From Nocardioides sp. CER19 (lineage in GTDB: Bacteria; Actinomycetota; Actinomycetes; Propionibacteriales; Nocardioidaceae): a stretch of 64,000 nucleotides of DNA. The notes beneath the pieces are model-generated. The model was not told where the DNA came from. It made no database searches and saw only the letters and a program-made list of their open reading frames with translations. Positions 8,533 to 17,116 of the stretch are shown in pieces. The position numbers and the translations under genes are program-made. Position 1 is the stretch's first letter, and each line of letters begins with the position of its first letter. The DNA lies in assembly GCF_029846275.1 (NCBI RefSeq), contig NZ_JARVWS010000002.1:744001-808000 (forward strand). The letters are read 5' to 3'.

Positions 8533-9011
8533 AAGTCGTCGGACCCGGGCGGGTCCGTGGGAACCGACGCTAGGGTTCCCGTGCCGTCGCCGTCTTCTCG
8601 AAACGTGCGCCGCTGCGGGCGGCCGTGCACCCGGACGACGCAGCCCGGCAGCGGCACGCGGTCGGCGATCGCGGGATAGGCGGCGCGGTAGTCGGTCGGC
8701 GTGGCGCCGAACATGCGCTTGAAGCTGGTCGTGAAGCTGCCCACCGAGCTCAGGCCGACCATCATGCAGATCTCGGCGACGCTGCGGTCGGTGTTGCGCA
8801 GCAGCGCGGCGGCCCGCTCGAGTCGGCGGGTGAGCAGGTAGCCGTGCGGGCTCTCGCCGAACGCCTGCTTGAACAGCCGGCTGAAGTGCGCAGGGGACAA
8901 CCCGGCCGCACGGGCGTGGGCGGCCACGTCCAGCGGGTCGGCGTACCGCGCGTCCATCTGGTCCTTCGCCCGCAGCAGGTGCCGCTCGACCGGCAGGCTC
9001 ACCGACGTCAT
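8529..9011 (-). CDS. AraC family transcriptional regulator, short form
   Basis: 160 residues containing essentially only the AraC DNA-binding domain. Helix-turn-helix 1 is PLDVAAHARAAGLSPAHFSRLFKQAFGESP, and helix-turn-helix 2 is SVAEICMMVGLSSVGSFTTSFKRMFGATPTDYR. There is no upstream cupin sensor domain in the chain, but a separate cupin gene precedes it with a 4-bp overlap, as if sensor and DNA-binding parts were split into two genes. The ~45-residue C-terminal tail is polar and not conserved in appearance. Confidence 0.9.
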   Translation of the reverse strand: MTSVSLPVERHLLRAKDQMDARYADPLDVAAHARAAGLSPAHFSRLFKQAFGESPHGYLLTRRLERAAALLRNTDRSVAEICMMVGLSSVGSFTTSFKRMFGATPTDYRAAYPAIADRVPLPGCVVRVHGRPQRRTFREDGDGTGTLASVPTDPPGSDDL

Positions 9012-9427
9012 GCGAGCCGGTCCAGGTTGACGACGATCGCCTCCTGCGTCGTCCGTGCGATCACGACGACTGCCTCCTCCTCGGGGTCGGGGTTCTCCTC
9101 GCGGTGGGGCGCGTACGGCGGCACGAACACGTAGTCGCCCGGCGCGGTCTCGATCCGGCGCTCCACCGGCGGGTCGACGTCATGGTCGACGAAGACGAAG
9201 ACCGGGTGACCGGACACGACGTAGATCGCCGTCTCGGACTCCCCGTGGTGGTGGTCGGCCGACGCGGTCGCGGCCGGGACGTGCGTCTGCCCCATCCAGA
9301 GGTGCTGCGCCCCGACGCTCTTGCCGCTGATCGCCTCGAGCCGCCGCATGCCGGCGGACTGCGAGGTCTCACCGGTCAACCCGCTCGGAGCGACGTGGTG
9401 CAGGCGCTGGTGGAAGGGGTCGGCCAC
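9008..9427 (-). CDS. cupin domain-containing protein
   Basis: 139 residues with one cupin barrel. Metal-binding motif 1 is HHHGESETAIYVVSGH and motif 2 is PGDYVFVPPYAPHREEN. GTG 9427 is chosen because it lies 6 nt after a CAGACT hexamer; longer reading would cross into the divergent TauE/SafE promoter. It is the first gene of the cupin-AraC-VOC operon, and the downstream overlap is 4 bp. It may bind a small ligand for the adjacent AraC protein or act as an enzyme; the sequence does not decide. Confidence 0.85.
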   Translation of the reverse strand: MADPFHQRLHHVAPSGLTGETSQSAGMRRLEAISGKSVGAQHLWMGQTHVPAATASADHHHGESETAIYVVSGHPVFVFVDHDVDPPVERRIETAPGDYVFVPPYAPHREENPDPEEEAVVVIARTTQEAIVVNLDRLA

Positions 9428-9433
9428 CCCACG

Positions 9434-9439
9434 AGTCTG
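9434..9439 (-). promoter_or_regulatory. possible -10 of the cupin-AraC-VOC operon
   Basis: CAGACT on the minus strand ends 6 nt before the GTG at 9427. It keeps the A2 and T6 positions. Confidence 0.3.
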
Positions 9440-9470
9440 CACCCTCCGCGAGGCGCCCGGCGAGCCCTTG

Positions 9471-9476
9471 GACAAT
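9471..9476 (+). promoter_or_regulatory. -10 element of the TauE/SafE gene, leaderless layout
   Basis: GACAAT ends 6 nt before the GTG at 9483. It faces the cupin promoter within 50 bp, so regulation of the two units could be shared. Confidence 0.45.
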
Positions 9477-9482
9477 GGCCGG

Positions 9483-10262
9483 GTGTCCGACCCCACCCTG
9501 ACCGTCCTGGCCCTCCTCGGACTGGCAGCGGTGGCGGCGGGGTTCGTCGACGCGGTCGTCGGCGGCGGCGGTCTCATCCAGCTGCCGGCGCTGCTGCTCG
9601 GGCTCCCGAACGCCGCCCCGGTCCAGGTGCTCGCGACCAACAAGCTGTCGTCGATCTTCGGCACGACGATGGCGTCGACGACCTACTACCGCCGGGTGCG
9701 CCCCGACCCGCGCACGTTCGTGCCGCTGATGATCGCCGCGTTCGCCGGCTCGGCGGCCGGCGCGGCCGTCGCCTCCCACCTGCCGTCGAGCGTCTTCGAG
9801 CCGATCGTGCTGGTCGCGCTGATCCTGGTCGGCGCGTGGGTGCTGTTCCGGCCCAGCCTCGGCGAGATCACGCAGCTCCGCTTCGCCGGGCACCACCACA
9901 CGCTCGCCGCGGTGGCGGTCGGCCTCGGCGTGGGCTTCTACGACGGCGCGCTCGGCCCGGGCACCGGCAGCTTCTTCGTGATCGGCCTCGTGGGCCTGCT
10001 CGGCTACAACTTCCTCGAGGCCTCCGCCAAGGCACGCATGGCCAACGTCGCCACCAACCTCGCCGCCCTGGTCGTGTTCATCCCGCAGGGAGCAGTGATC
10101 TGGCACGTCGGCCTGGTCATGGCCGCCTGCAACCTGCTCGGTGGCTGGCTGGGCGCGCGCGTCGCTGTCTCGCGCGGCACCCGGTTCGTGCGGATCTTCT
10201 TCATCCTCGTCGTCTCCGGCTTCATCGTGAAGATCGGCGGAGACATCATCGGGGTGTGGTGA
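9483..10262 (+). CDS. TauE/SafE family sulfite/sulfonate-type permease
   Basis: 259 residues, an integral membrane protein with about eight helices. The N-terminal signature GFVDAVVGGGGLIQLPALLL and the second-half repeat GFYDGALGPGTGSFFVIGLVGLLGYN are diagnostic of the TauE/SafE (DUF81) family, which exports sulfite, sulfoacetate or other organic anions. The substrate cannot be read from the sequence. Its stop overlaps the start of the YigZ gene by 4 bp (GTGA), so the two are probably co-translated. Confidence 0.88.
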   Translation: MSDPTLTVLALLGLAAVAAGFVDAVVGGGGLIQLPALLLGLPNAAPVQVLATNKLSSIFGTTMASTTYYRRVRPDPRTFVPLMIAAFAGSAAGAAVASHLPSSVFEPIVLVALILVGAWVLFRPSLGEITQLRFAGHHHTLAAVAVGLGVGFYDGALGPGTGSFFVIGLVGLLGYNFLEASAKARMANVATNLAALVVFIPQGAVIWHVGLVMAACNLLGGWLGARVAVSRGTRFVRIFFILVVSGFIVKIGGDIIGVW

Positions 10263-10900
10263 CGCGCTACCTCACGATCGCCCGGGACGGCGAGGCCGAG
10301 ATCGAGGTCAAGCGGTCCCGCTTCCGGGCGACCCTGCGGCGGGTGGAGACCGAGGCCGACGCCCGCGCCCTCCTCGAGCGACTCCGCAAGGAGCGCTGGG
10401 ACGCCCGGCACCACTGCTCCGCCTTCCGGCTCGGGTCGCCGCCGCAGCCGGTCGAGCGGTCCAACGACGACGGCGAGCCGGCCGGCACCGCGGGCGCGCC
10501 GATGCTCGAGGTGCTCCGCGGCCACCAGGGTGGTGCCGGCGTCTCCGACGTGGTCGCCGTCGTCACCCGCTGGTTCGGGGGCACCCTGCTCGGCGCCGGC
10601 GGCCTGGTGCGCGCCTACTCCGACGCCGTACGGGCGGGGCTCGACGAGGTCGGCACGCTGCGCCGCGAGCTGGTCCGCGAGTTCTCGCTCGCGGTGCCCT
10701 ACGACACCGCCGGCCGGGTCGAGACCGACCTCCGGTCGGCAGGGGTCACGGTCCTCGGCACGTCGTACGACGCCTCGGTGCTGCTCACCGTCGGAGCGCC
10801 GCCCGCCGACGAGCGGCGGCTGGCGGCGCTGGTCGCCGAGCTGACCGCCGGGACCGGGGTGCTCATGGCGGGCGAGGACCGGTGGGTCGACCGTTCCTGA
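10259..10900 (+). CDS. YigZ/IMPACT family protein (UPF0029)
   Basis: 213 residues. The N-terminal Impact domain has the signature RHHCSAFRLG followed by SNDDGEPAGTAGAPML and VTRWFGGTLLGAGGLVRAY. A ~70-residue C-terminal DUF1949 domain follows. The family is linked to translation control and ribosome-associated regulation, but the bacterial role is unclear. The GTG at 10259 overlaps the TauE stop as GTGA. Length matches the family. Confidence 0.9.
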   Translation: MTRYLTIARDGEAEIEVKRSRFRATLRRVETEADARALLERLRKERWDARHHCSAFRLGSPPQPVERSNDDGEPAGTAGAPMLEVLRGHQGGAGVSDVVAVVTRWFGGTLLGAGGLVRAYSDAVRAGLDEVGTLRRELVREFSLAVPYDTAGRVETDLRSAGVTVLGTSYDASVLLTVGAPPADERRLAALVAELTAGTGVLMAGEDRWVDRS

Positions 10901-10930
10901 GATGTCGCACCGGCGGCAGCGCCGGCGTGC

Positions 10931-10936
10931 CACACT
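10931..10936 (+). promoter_or_regulatory. -10 element of the LysE/LeuE gene
   Basis: CACACT ends 6 nt before the GTG at 10943. Leaderless layout. Confidence 0.35.
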
Positions 10937-10942
10937 CCGTGC

Positions 10943-11599
10943 GTGCTGGGCGTGACCGACCTCGGGACCTACTTGGTCGGGACCGTTCTCATCGTGCTGC
11001 TGCCGGGACCCAACTCGCTCTACGTGCTCTCCGTGGCGGCCCGTCGCGGAGTGCGCAGCGGCTATGCCGCGGCGGCCGGGGTGTGGACGGGCGACACGGT
11101 GCTGATGACCCTCTCGGCCGGCGGCGTGGCCTCGATGCTGCAGGGCAACGCGTTGCTGTTCGGGATCGTGAAGTACCTCGGCGCCGGCTACCTCGGCTGG
11201 CTCGCCCTCAACATGCTCCGGGGCGCCTGGGCGCTGTGGCGGGCGCGGCGCACCCCCGTGCAGGAGGCCGTCGCCGAGCAGCCGGCGGTCCCCGGCGAGC
11301 GGCCCTACCGGCGCGCGCTGGTGATCAGCCTGCTCAACCCGAAGGCGATCCTGTTCTTCGTGGCGTTCTTCGTGCAGTTCGTCGACCCGGACTACGGCAT
11401 GCCGGCGGTGTCGTTCCTGCTGCTCGGGGTCATCGCCCAGATCGCCAGCGCCACCTACCTGACCCTGCTCATCCTGAGCGGCGACCGGCTGGCCGACACC
11501 TTCCGTCGGCGTCGTGCGGTCTCCGCCGCGGCGACCTCGACGATCGCGGCGCTGTTCCTGGGCTTCGCGGTCAAGCTCTCCCTGGCCAGCGCCGGCTGA
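10943..11599 (+). CDS. LysE family exporter, LeuE-like
   Basis: 218 residues with six predicted membrane helices. It matches the LeuE (leucine/amino-acid efflux) pattern: YLVGTVLIVLLPGPNSLYVL at the N-terminus, then GVWTGDTVLM and ISLLNPKAILFFVAFFVQFV. It probably exports leucine or similar hydrophobic amino acids from the cytoplasm. The name leuE is not assigned because RhtB/LysE substrates vary. It is a single gene, with 20 bp separating it from the next reading frame. Confidence 0.88.
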   Translation: MLGVTDLGTYLVGTVLIVLLPGPNSLYVLSVAARRGVRSGYAAAAGVWTGDTVLMTLSAGGVASMLQGNALLFGIVKYLGAGYLGWLALNMLRGAWALWRARRTPVQEAVAEQPAVPGERPYRRALVISLLNPKAILFFVAFFVQFVDPDYGMPAVSFLLLGVIAQIASATYLTLLILSGDRLADTFRRRRAVSAAATSTIAALFLGFAVKLSLASAG

Positions 11600-11606
11600 C
11601 GGGCTC

Positions 11607-11612
11607 TAGCCT
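11607..11612 (+). promoter_or_regulatory. -10 element, leaderless layout
   Basis: TAGCCT ends 7 nt before the ATG at 11620. It begins just after the LysE stop. Confidence 0.45.
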
Positions 11613-11619
11613 CGAGGAC

Positions 11620-11985
11620 ATGAGCTATCCGGTCGCCGCGGCCGACCTGGGCCGCGCCCTGGAGCAGTACGCCGAGGGCTACCTGCTCACCGTCACCACC
11701 GACGCCACCACGCGTGCGGTCGCGGTGCGGCCCCGCCTGGTGGACGGCCGGGTCGTCGTCGGCGCCGGCCGGTCCAGCAGCGCCAACGTCACCGCGAACC
11801 CCGCCGTCACGGTGCTCTGCCCGCCGTCGGAGGAGAAGGGCTTCACGCTGCTCATCGACGGCACGGCCACCGTCGAGGGCGACGAGATCCGCATCGAGCC
11901 GGCGAGCGTGGTGCTGCACCGGCCGCCCTACTCCGCCGACGGTCCGCCGCCGCCCGACTACGCCGGCGGCAAGGCCGTCTGCTGA
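11620..11985 (+). CDS. pyridoxamine 5'-phosphate oxidase-like FMN-binding split-barrel protein
   Basis: 121 residues with the beta-strand pattern of the PNPOx-like split barrel: YLLTVTTDATTRAVAVRPRLVDGRVVVGAG, then NPAVTVLCPP and FTLLIDGTATVEGDEIRIEPASVVLHRPP. The last segment is typical of small actinobacterial members, some of which bind F420 or FMN. The cofactor and substrate are unknown. The gene has its own -10-like hexamer, and the GNAT gene follows after 19 bp. Confidence 0.8.
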   Translation: MSYPVAAADLGRALEQYAEGYLLTVTTDATTRAVAVRPRLVDGRVVVGAGRSSSANVTANPAVTVLCPPSEEKGFTLLIDGTATVEGDEIRIEPASVVLHRPPYSADGPPPPDYAGGKAVC

Positions 11986-11992
11986 CCTCTGG

Positions 11993-11998
11993 GAGACT
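11993..11998 (+). promoter_or_regulatory. possible -10 of the GNAT gene
   Basis: GAGACT ends 6 nt before the ATG at 12005. It keeps the A2 and T6 positions. Confidence 0.3.
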
Positions 11999-12004
11999 GG
12001 CGGG

Positions 12005-13018
12005 ATGCCGCCGTCGACGACCGCCGTCAGCCTGCCCGCCCACTGGACCTCGCGGCCCCCTGAGCTCGACGACCTGCCGGCCCTCGTCGCGCTCCGGTCC
12101 GCCGACAAGGAGCCCTACACCGGCTCCGGCTCCGTCGACGCGTCCCGGGTCGAGTCGGAGATCGCCGGCCTGCGGTCGTGGACGCGACGGCAGCTGGTCG
12201 CGGTCGACCCCGAGGGCGTCGTACGCGCTTGGGTGGCCGTGCACGACCGCGCCGCCGGTCGCACGATGGTCCACCTCTACGTCGACCGCTCGGTGGAGCA
12301 GGCGGCGCAGGTGGCCGCGGCGCTCTACGCCTGGACGGCCGACCGCGCGCGTGGGATCGCCCGGATGCGCGGCCTGCACGCCACCCAGCTCGACGCCAGC
12401 CCGTTCGCCGACGACACCGTCCAGCGGCAGTGGCTCGCCGACGCCGGCTACCGCAAGGTGCGCACCTGGCTCCAGATGAGTCGCCCGGTCGAGACCGACG
12501 AGAAGCCGCCGGAGCCGCGCCCCGGCGTGACCGTGCGGCGCGTACGCCGGCACGACAACGGGCTGCCGGTCGCCGCCGACCTGTGGACGGTCCACCAGAT
12601 GCTGGAGGAGTCCTTCGCCGACCACTTCAACTCCTACCGGGAGAGCTTCCCCGAGTTCGTGCAACGGCTCCGTGAGGAGCCCGGTCACGACTGGGACCAG
12701 TGGTGGCTGGCCTTCGTCGACGACCCGGACCGACCCGACGCCGAGCCGCGCGCGGCGGGGGCCCTCGTCGCCACCGTCCTGCCCGGCGGCAGCAGCTATG
12801 TCGAGTACATCGGGGTCAACCGCCACGCCCGCGGCCGCGGCGTCGCGAAGGCCCTGCTCGGTGCCGTGATCCGCGACGTCGCCGAGCGCGGCCAGGACAG
12901 CGTCGGCCTCGAGGTCGACGCCGACAGCCCCACCGGCGCCGACGGCCTCTACCGCGCCATGGGCTGGACCACCGACTTCGTCACCGAGTCGTGGCACCGC
13001 GACGTCGACGTGACCTGA
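12005..13018 (+). CDS. tandem GNAT acetyltransferase
   Basis: 337 residues with two GNAT-like halves. The first (about 20-150) is degenerate. The second (about 170-330) carries a clear acetyl-CoA loop, GVNRHARGRGVAKALLGAVI, and the terminal motif LEVDADSPTGADGLYRAMGW. The arrangement resembles MshD (mycothiol synthase), but many actinobacterial double-GNAT proteins have other substrates, so I do not assign mshD. The serine-hydrolase gene starts 2 nt after its stop, so they share an operon. Confidence 0.85.
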   Translation: MPPSTTAVSLPAHWTSRPPELDDLPALVALRSADKEPYTGSGSVDASRVESEIAGLRSWTRRQLVAVDPEGVVRAWVAVHDRAAGRTMVHLYVDRSVEQAAQVAAALYAWTADRARGIARMRGLHATQLDASPFADDTVQRQWLADAGYRKVRTWLQMSRPVETDEKPPEPRPGVTVRRVRRHDNGLPVAADLWTVHQMLEESFADHFNSYRESFPEFVQRLREEPGHDWDQWWLAFVDDPDRPDAEPRAAGALVATVLPGGSSYVEYIGVNRHARGRGVAKALLGAVIRDVAERGQDSVGLEVDADSPTGADGLYRAMGWTTDFVTESWHRDVDVT

Positions 13019-13020
13019 GC

Positions 13021-14025
13021 ATGGGGCTCCTCGCGAACGCCGTGGACGAGGCAGCCGCACGCACCGGGTTCTCCGGCGCGGTCCGCGTCGACCGGTCAGG
13101 GGTGACGGAGCTGTCGGCGGCGTACGGGCTCGCCGACCGCGCCCACGGGATCCCCAACACCATCGACACACTGTTCGCGACCGCGAGCGGGTCGAAGGGC
13201 CTCACGGCCCTGGCGGTGATGAGCCTGGTCGAGCGCGGGACGCTCGAGCTCGGCACGACCGCCCGGTCGCTGCTCGGCGACGACCTGCCCGCGATCGCCG
13301 ACGACGTGACGGTCGAGCACCTCCTGGCCCATCGCTCCGGCATCGGCGACTACCTCGACGAGCACTCCGTCGGCGACATCACCGACTTCGTGATGCCCGT
13401 GCCCGTGCACGAGCTCGCGACGACCGAGCAGTTCCTGCCGGTGCTCGACGGGCACGAGACGGTGTTCCCGGCGGGCGAGCGCTTCGCCTACAACAACGGC
13501 GGCTACGTCGTGCTCGCCCTGCTGGCCGAGCGGGCGAGCGGCCTCGCCTTCCAGCAGCTGGTCGGCACCCTCGTGTGCGAGCCCGCCGGCATGGTCGACA
13601 CCGCCTACCTGCGCTCGGACGAGCTGCCCGGCCGGGCCGCGCTCGGCTACCTGGCCGTCGACGGCCCTAGGACCAACGTCTTCCACCTCCCCGTCGTCGG
13701 GAGCGGCGACGGCGGCGCCTACGCGACGGTCGCCGACTTCAGCAGCTTCTGGACGTCGCTGTTCGCCGGACGGATCGTTTCCTCGGATCGGGTCGCCGAG
13801 ATGGTGCGACCGCGCAGCGACTGGCCCGAGGAGCAGGAGCGCTACGGCCTCGGCTTCCACCTCCACGCGACCCACGACGCGGTCTGGCTCGAGGGCTACG
13901 ACGCGGGCGTGTCGTTCGCGAGCGTGCACCGGCCGTCCACGGCGACCACCTACACCGTCGTCTCGAACTGGTCGCAGGGCGCGTGGCCGATCACCCGGCT
14001 GCTCCGTGAGCGCCTGGGCACCTGA
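13021..14025 (+). CDS. beta-lactamase-fold serine hydrolase (class C type)
   Basis: 334 residues. The SxxK motif is SGSK in FATASGSKGLTALAV, and the YxN motif is YNN in ERFAYNNGGYVVLALLAE. This places it with class C beta-lactamases, DD-peptidases and esterases (PF00144). There is no signal peptide, so it probably acts in the cytoplasm as an esterase or peptidase rather than in drug resistance. It follows the GNAT gene after 2 nt and lies 28 nt before the next gene. Confidence 0.87.
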   Translation: MGLLANAVDEAAARTGFSGAVRVDRSGVTELSAAYGLADRAHGIPNTIDTLFATASGSKGLTALAVMSLVERGTLELGTTARSLLGDDLPAIADDVTVEHLLAHRSGIGDYLDEHSVGDITDFVMPVPVHELATTEQFLPVLDGHETVFPAGERFAYNNGGYVVLALLAERASGLAFQQLVGTLVCEPAGMVDTAYLRSDELPGRAALGYLAVDGPRTNVFHLPVVGSGDGGAYATVADFSSFWTSLFAGRIVSSDRVAEMVRPRSDWPEEQERYGLGFHLHATHDAVWLEGYDAGVSFASVHRPSTATTYTVVSNWSQGAWPITRLLRERLGT

Positions 14026-14053
14026 AGCACCGCTCGCTGGGTACCTGCACCTC

Positions 14054-14710
14054 ATGGCGAAGGTCATCATCCTGGGTGGACACGGCAAGGTCGCGCTTCG
14101 GCTGGCCCCGCTCCTGGTCGAGCTCGGCGACCAGGTCACCAGCGTGTTCCGCAATCCCGACCACCAGGCGGCCGTCGCGGCGACCGGCGCGCACCCCGTG
14201 CTCGCCGACATCGAGACCCTCGACACCGCGCACCTCGCCGACCTGCTGCGCGGCCAGGACGCGGTGGTGTGGTCCGCGGGCGCCGGAGGAGGCGACCCCG
14301 TGCGCACCTTCGGCGTCGACCAGGACGCGGCCATCCGCAGCATCGACGCGGCCGAGGCCGCAGGCGTGCAGCGCTACGTCATGGTGTCCTACCTCGGTGC
14401 GCGGCCGGACCACGGCTTCGAGCGGAGCGACCCGTTCTTCGCGTACGCCGAGGCGAAGGCGAGGGCCGACGAGCACCTGCGCCGTTCCTCGCTGGCCTTC
14501 ACGATCGTCGGGCCGGGCCACCTGACCCTGGACGAGCCGACCGGACGGATCGACGTCGTCACCGCGGAGACCGCCGGTCGGGACACCGCGGTCTCGCGCG
14601 CCGACGTCGCGGCGGTGGTCGCGGCCGTCCTGCACGACGACGCGACCGTCGGCCGCAGCATCGAGTTCCGCAACGGGGCGACGCCCATCGCCGACGCCAT
14701 CCGGGGATAG
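14054..14710 (+). CDS. NAD(P)-binding (atypical SDR/NmrA-like) protein
   Basis: 218 residues. The N-terminal dinucleotide-binding loop MAKVIILGGHGKVA (GGxGxxA) begins a Rossmann fold. RYVMVSYLGA, a later YAEAKARAD (YxxxK) and the FTIVGPGHLTLDEPTGRI segment are typical of atypical short-chain dehydrogenases that act on or sense NAD(P)H. The substrate is unknown. It may share the transcript of the two upstream genes. Confidence 0.85.
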   Translation: MAKVIILGGHGKVALRLAPLLVELGDQVTSVFRNPDHQAAVAATGAHPVLADIETLDTAHLADLLRGQDAVVWSAGAGGGDPVRTFGVDQDAAIRSIDAAEAAGVQRYVMVSYLGARPDHGFERSDPFFAYAEAKARADEHLRRSSLAFTIVGPGHLTLDEPTGRIDVVTAETAGRDTAVSRADVAAVVAAVLHDDATVGRSIEFRNGATPIADAIRG

Positions 14711-14736
14711 CCCGGCGGGGGAGGCCGCTCGGTCGA

Positions 14737-14742
14737 TAGCGT
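14737..14742 (+). promoter_or_regulatory. -10 element, leaderless layout
   Basis: TAGCGT ends 6 nt before the ATG at 14749. Confidence 0.45.
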
Positions 14743-14748
14743 CCGCCC

Positions 14749-15741
14749 ATGACTCAGGGGGCGCGCGCCGTGGTGGCCGGCTGGAGCGGCTTCATCGGGC
14801 GTCGCCTGGTCGACGACCTCACCGCGCGGGGGTACGACGTCGCACGCGTCGGGCGCGACGGTCCGGAGGGCCGCTGGTCGGACCCGGCGTCGCTCGCCGC
14901 GCTCGTCGACGGCGCGGCTCTGGTCGTCAACCTGGCGGGCAAGAGCGTCGGGTGCCGCTACACCGACCGCAACCGCGACGAGATCCTGCGATCACGCGTG
15001 CTCACGACCCGCGGGCTGCGCGAGGCCATCGCGGCCGCTGCCGAGCCGCCGCGGCTGTGGCTCAACGCCAGCACGGCCACGATCTACCGCTACGCCCTCG
15101 ACCGGCCGCAGACGGAGTCCGCCGGCGAGCTCGGCACCGGCTTCTCGGTCGACGTGGCGCGGAGCTGGGAGCGGGAGCTCTTCGCCGGCGAGCTGCCCGG
15201 GACCCGCCGCGTGTCCCTGCGCATGGCCGTGCTCGGCGGCCCCGCCTCCGACATGCTCGCCCGGATCGCCCGCCTCGGCGTCGGCGGCACGCAGTACGAC
15301 GGCCGGTGGTTCCAGCACCGTCGCTACCGCGGCATCGGGGACGAGCCCACCGGCGGACCGGTACCGATCCACCACTCGCACGGCCGGCAGAAGTTCTCGT
15401 GGATCCACATCGACGACGTGCTCGCCGCCGTGCGCTTCCTCGAGCAGCGCGACGACATCGACGGGCCGGTGAACCTCTCCTCGCCGAACCCGAGCGACAA
15501 CCGGACGCTGATGGCCGAGCTGCGCCGTGCCGTGCGCATGCCGGTCGGGCTGCCGGCTCCGCGCTGGCTGCTGGAGCCCGCGCTGTGGGCGCTGCGCAAC
15601 GAGTCCGAGCTCGTGCTCAAGAGTCGGTGGGTGCTGCCGGACCGGCTCACGTCCGCAGGGTTCGACTTCGCCTGGCCCGAGCTCGGGCCGGCGCTGGACG
15701 ACACCGTCGGACGGCGCCGACGCGTCGCCGCCACGACCTAG
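14749..15741 (+). CDS. epimerase of the TIGR01777/DUF1731 family (YfcH-like)
   Basis: 330 residues. A modified dinucleotide motif, VVAGWSGFIGRRL, is followed by LVVNLAGKSVGCRY and by SRVLTTRGLREAI, both characteristic of the YfcH/SULA-like epimerase family. FSWIHIDDVLAAVRFL and a C-terminal DUF1731 segment (PAPRWLLEPALWALRNESELVLKSRWVLP) complete it. It probably uses NADP(H); the substrate is unknown for the family. Length is slightly above the usual ~300 residues. Confidence 0.88.
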   Translation: MTQGARAVVAGWSGFIGRRLVDDLTARGYDVARVGRDGPEGRWSDPASLAALVDGAALVVNLAGKSVGCRYTDRNRDEILRSRVLTTRGLREAIAAAAEPPRLWLNASTATIYRYALDRPQTESAGELGTGFSVDVARSWERELFAGELPGTRRVSLRMAVLGGPASDMLARIARLGVGGTQYDGRWFQHRRYRGIGDEPTGGPVPIHHSHGRQKFSWIHIDDVLAAVRFLEQRDDIDGPVNLSSPNPSDNRTLMAELRRAVRMPVGLPAPRWLLEPALWALRNESELVLKSRWVLPDRLTSAGFDFAWPELGPALDDTVGRRRRVAATT

Positions 15742-15833
15742 GGCGGACCCGTCCACGGCCGTCCCGCGGCCGCCGGCGCGCGTATCATCGAGCGTCAGAT
15801 CTCCTCTTCACCAGGAAGTGGAGGGAGCACGTC

Positions 15834-16637
15834 ATGCCGACCTACGCACTGGGTTCCAACGACGCCGAGCTGGCCCGGCTGGAGGCACAGGCCGCCTTCA
15901 TCGCCGAGCCGACCCGGGTCCTCCTCCAGGCGTCGGGGATCGCAGCCGGCATGCGGGTGCTCGACCTCGGCACCGGCCTGGGGCACGTCGCCTGCGCGGT
16001 CGGCGAGCTCGTCGGTCCGGGCGGCGAGGTGGTCGGCGTCGACGTCGACCCGCACATGCTCGAGGTGGCCCGCTCACGGTCCGCGCACCTTCCGCACGTG
16101 CGGTTCGTCGAGGCCGACGTCACGCAGTGGTCCGACGGCGCGTCCTACGACGCCGTGGTCGGTCGGCTGATCCTGTTCCACATGGCCGACCCCGTCGGCG
16201 TCCTGCGCCACCACCTCAGCGCCGTCCGTCCCGGCGGTCGCGTGGTGTTCCTCGACTTCGACATCGGCGGCCTGCGCAGCGAGCCCGCCAACCGGCTGAG
16301 CGACGAGCTGACCTCGCTGGTGATGACCGCCTTCCGTGCCGCCGGCGCGGACCCGGTGATCGGCTCGCGGCTCAAGCTCGTCCTGGCGCAGGCAGGGGTC
16401 GAGGACGTCGCCGGGCTCGGGATCGCTCAGTACCTCTCACCCGACGACCCGGTCGGGCCGCCCATGCTCAGCGCGGTGGTGCGTTCCCTGGCGCCGGTGA
16501 TGGTCGCGCACGGACTCGCGACCGAGGAGGACCTGGCGCTCGACACGCTGCCCGCCCGGCTCGCGGAGTCGCTGCGGTCCACCGGGTCCGTCATCGTGCC
16601 GCCGCTCCTGGTCGGCGCCTGGGGCCGGCGTCCCTGA
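15834..16637 (+). CDS. class I SAM-dependent methyltransferase
   Basis: 267 residues. Motif I is VLDLGTGLGHVACAVGE, with the acidic loop VVGVDVDPHMLEVAR and post-I FVEADVTQW, all standard for SAM binding. The C-terminal half resembles UbiE/MerR-type small-molecule methyltransferases. The ATG at 15834 has a good Shine-Dalgarno (GTGGAGGGAG, 15819-15828), in contrast to the leaderless genes around it. The substrate is unknown. The 92-bp upstream gap holds only this leader. Confidence 0.85.
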   Translation: MPTYALGSNDAELARLEAQAAFIAEPTRVLLQASGIAAGMRVLDLGTGLGHVACAVGELVGPGGEVVGVDVDPHMLEVARSRSAHLPHVRFVEADVTQWSDGASYDAVVGRLILFHMADPVGVLRHHLSAVRPGGRVVFLDFDIGGLRSEPANRLSDELTSLVMTAFRAAGADPVIGSRLKLVLAQAGVEDVAGLGIAQYLSPDDPVGPPMLSAVVRSLAPVMVAHGLATEEDLALDTLPARLAESLRSTGSVIVPPLLVGAWGRRP

Positions 16638-16668
16638 AAAGGGAGCGTTCCGGAGTCCGCGGGATCAG

Positions 16669-16674
16669 TAGCAT
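16669..16674 (+). promoter_or_regulatory. -10 element, leaderless layout
   Basis: TAGCAT ends 7 nt before the GTG at 16682. Confidence 0.45.
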
Positions 16675-16681
16675 CCGACGG

Positions 16682-17107
16682 GTGACCGCGCCCACGCCGT
16701 ACCTCCACCTCCCCGGAACCGCCCGCGAGGCCCTGACGTTCTACGGAGACGTCTTCGGCTGCGCCGTGCAGCTGCACACCTACGCCGAGTTCAGCAGGAC
16801 CGACGGCCCCGCCGACGCCATCGCCCACGGCTACCTGCACGACGGACCGGTCGCCCTGTTCGCCTCCGACGTCGCGGGCGACGAGCCGCCGTACCGTGCC
16901 GAGGGGCTGATGCTCTCGCTGCTGGGCGCGGCCGCGCCGACCGCGTTGCGGGACTGGTTCGCCCGGCTCTCCGAGGGCGGCCGCGTCGTCGACGACCTGC
17001 AGGTGCGGCCGTGGGGTGCCTCCGACGGCCAGGTCGTCGACCGGTTCGGCCTGCACTGGCTGGTCGGCTACGAGGAGGACGACCGCCAGGCCGCCGTCTC
17101 GGCCTGA
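16682..17107 (+). CDS. VOC family protein, PhnB-like
   Basis: 141 residues. PYLHLPGTAREALTFYGDVFG is the usual first motif of the PhnB/3-demethylubiquinone-like VOC group, and WGASDGQVVDRFGLHWLV is the matching C-terminal motif (normally WG...G...D.FG..W). The biochemical role is unknown. GTG 16682 is supported by the preceding -10-like hexamer. Confidence 0.88.
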   Translation: MTAPTPYLHLPGTAREALTFYGDVFGCAVQLHTYAEFSRTDGPADAIAHGYLHDGPVALFASDVAGDEPPYRAEGLMLSLLGAAAPTALRDWFARLSEGGRVVDDLQVRPWGASDGQVVDRFGLHWLVGYEEDDRQAAVSA

Positions 17108-17116
17108 CTCGCGGGA

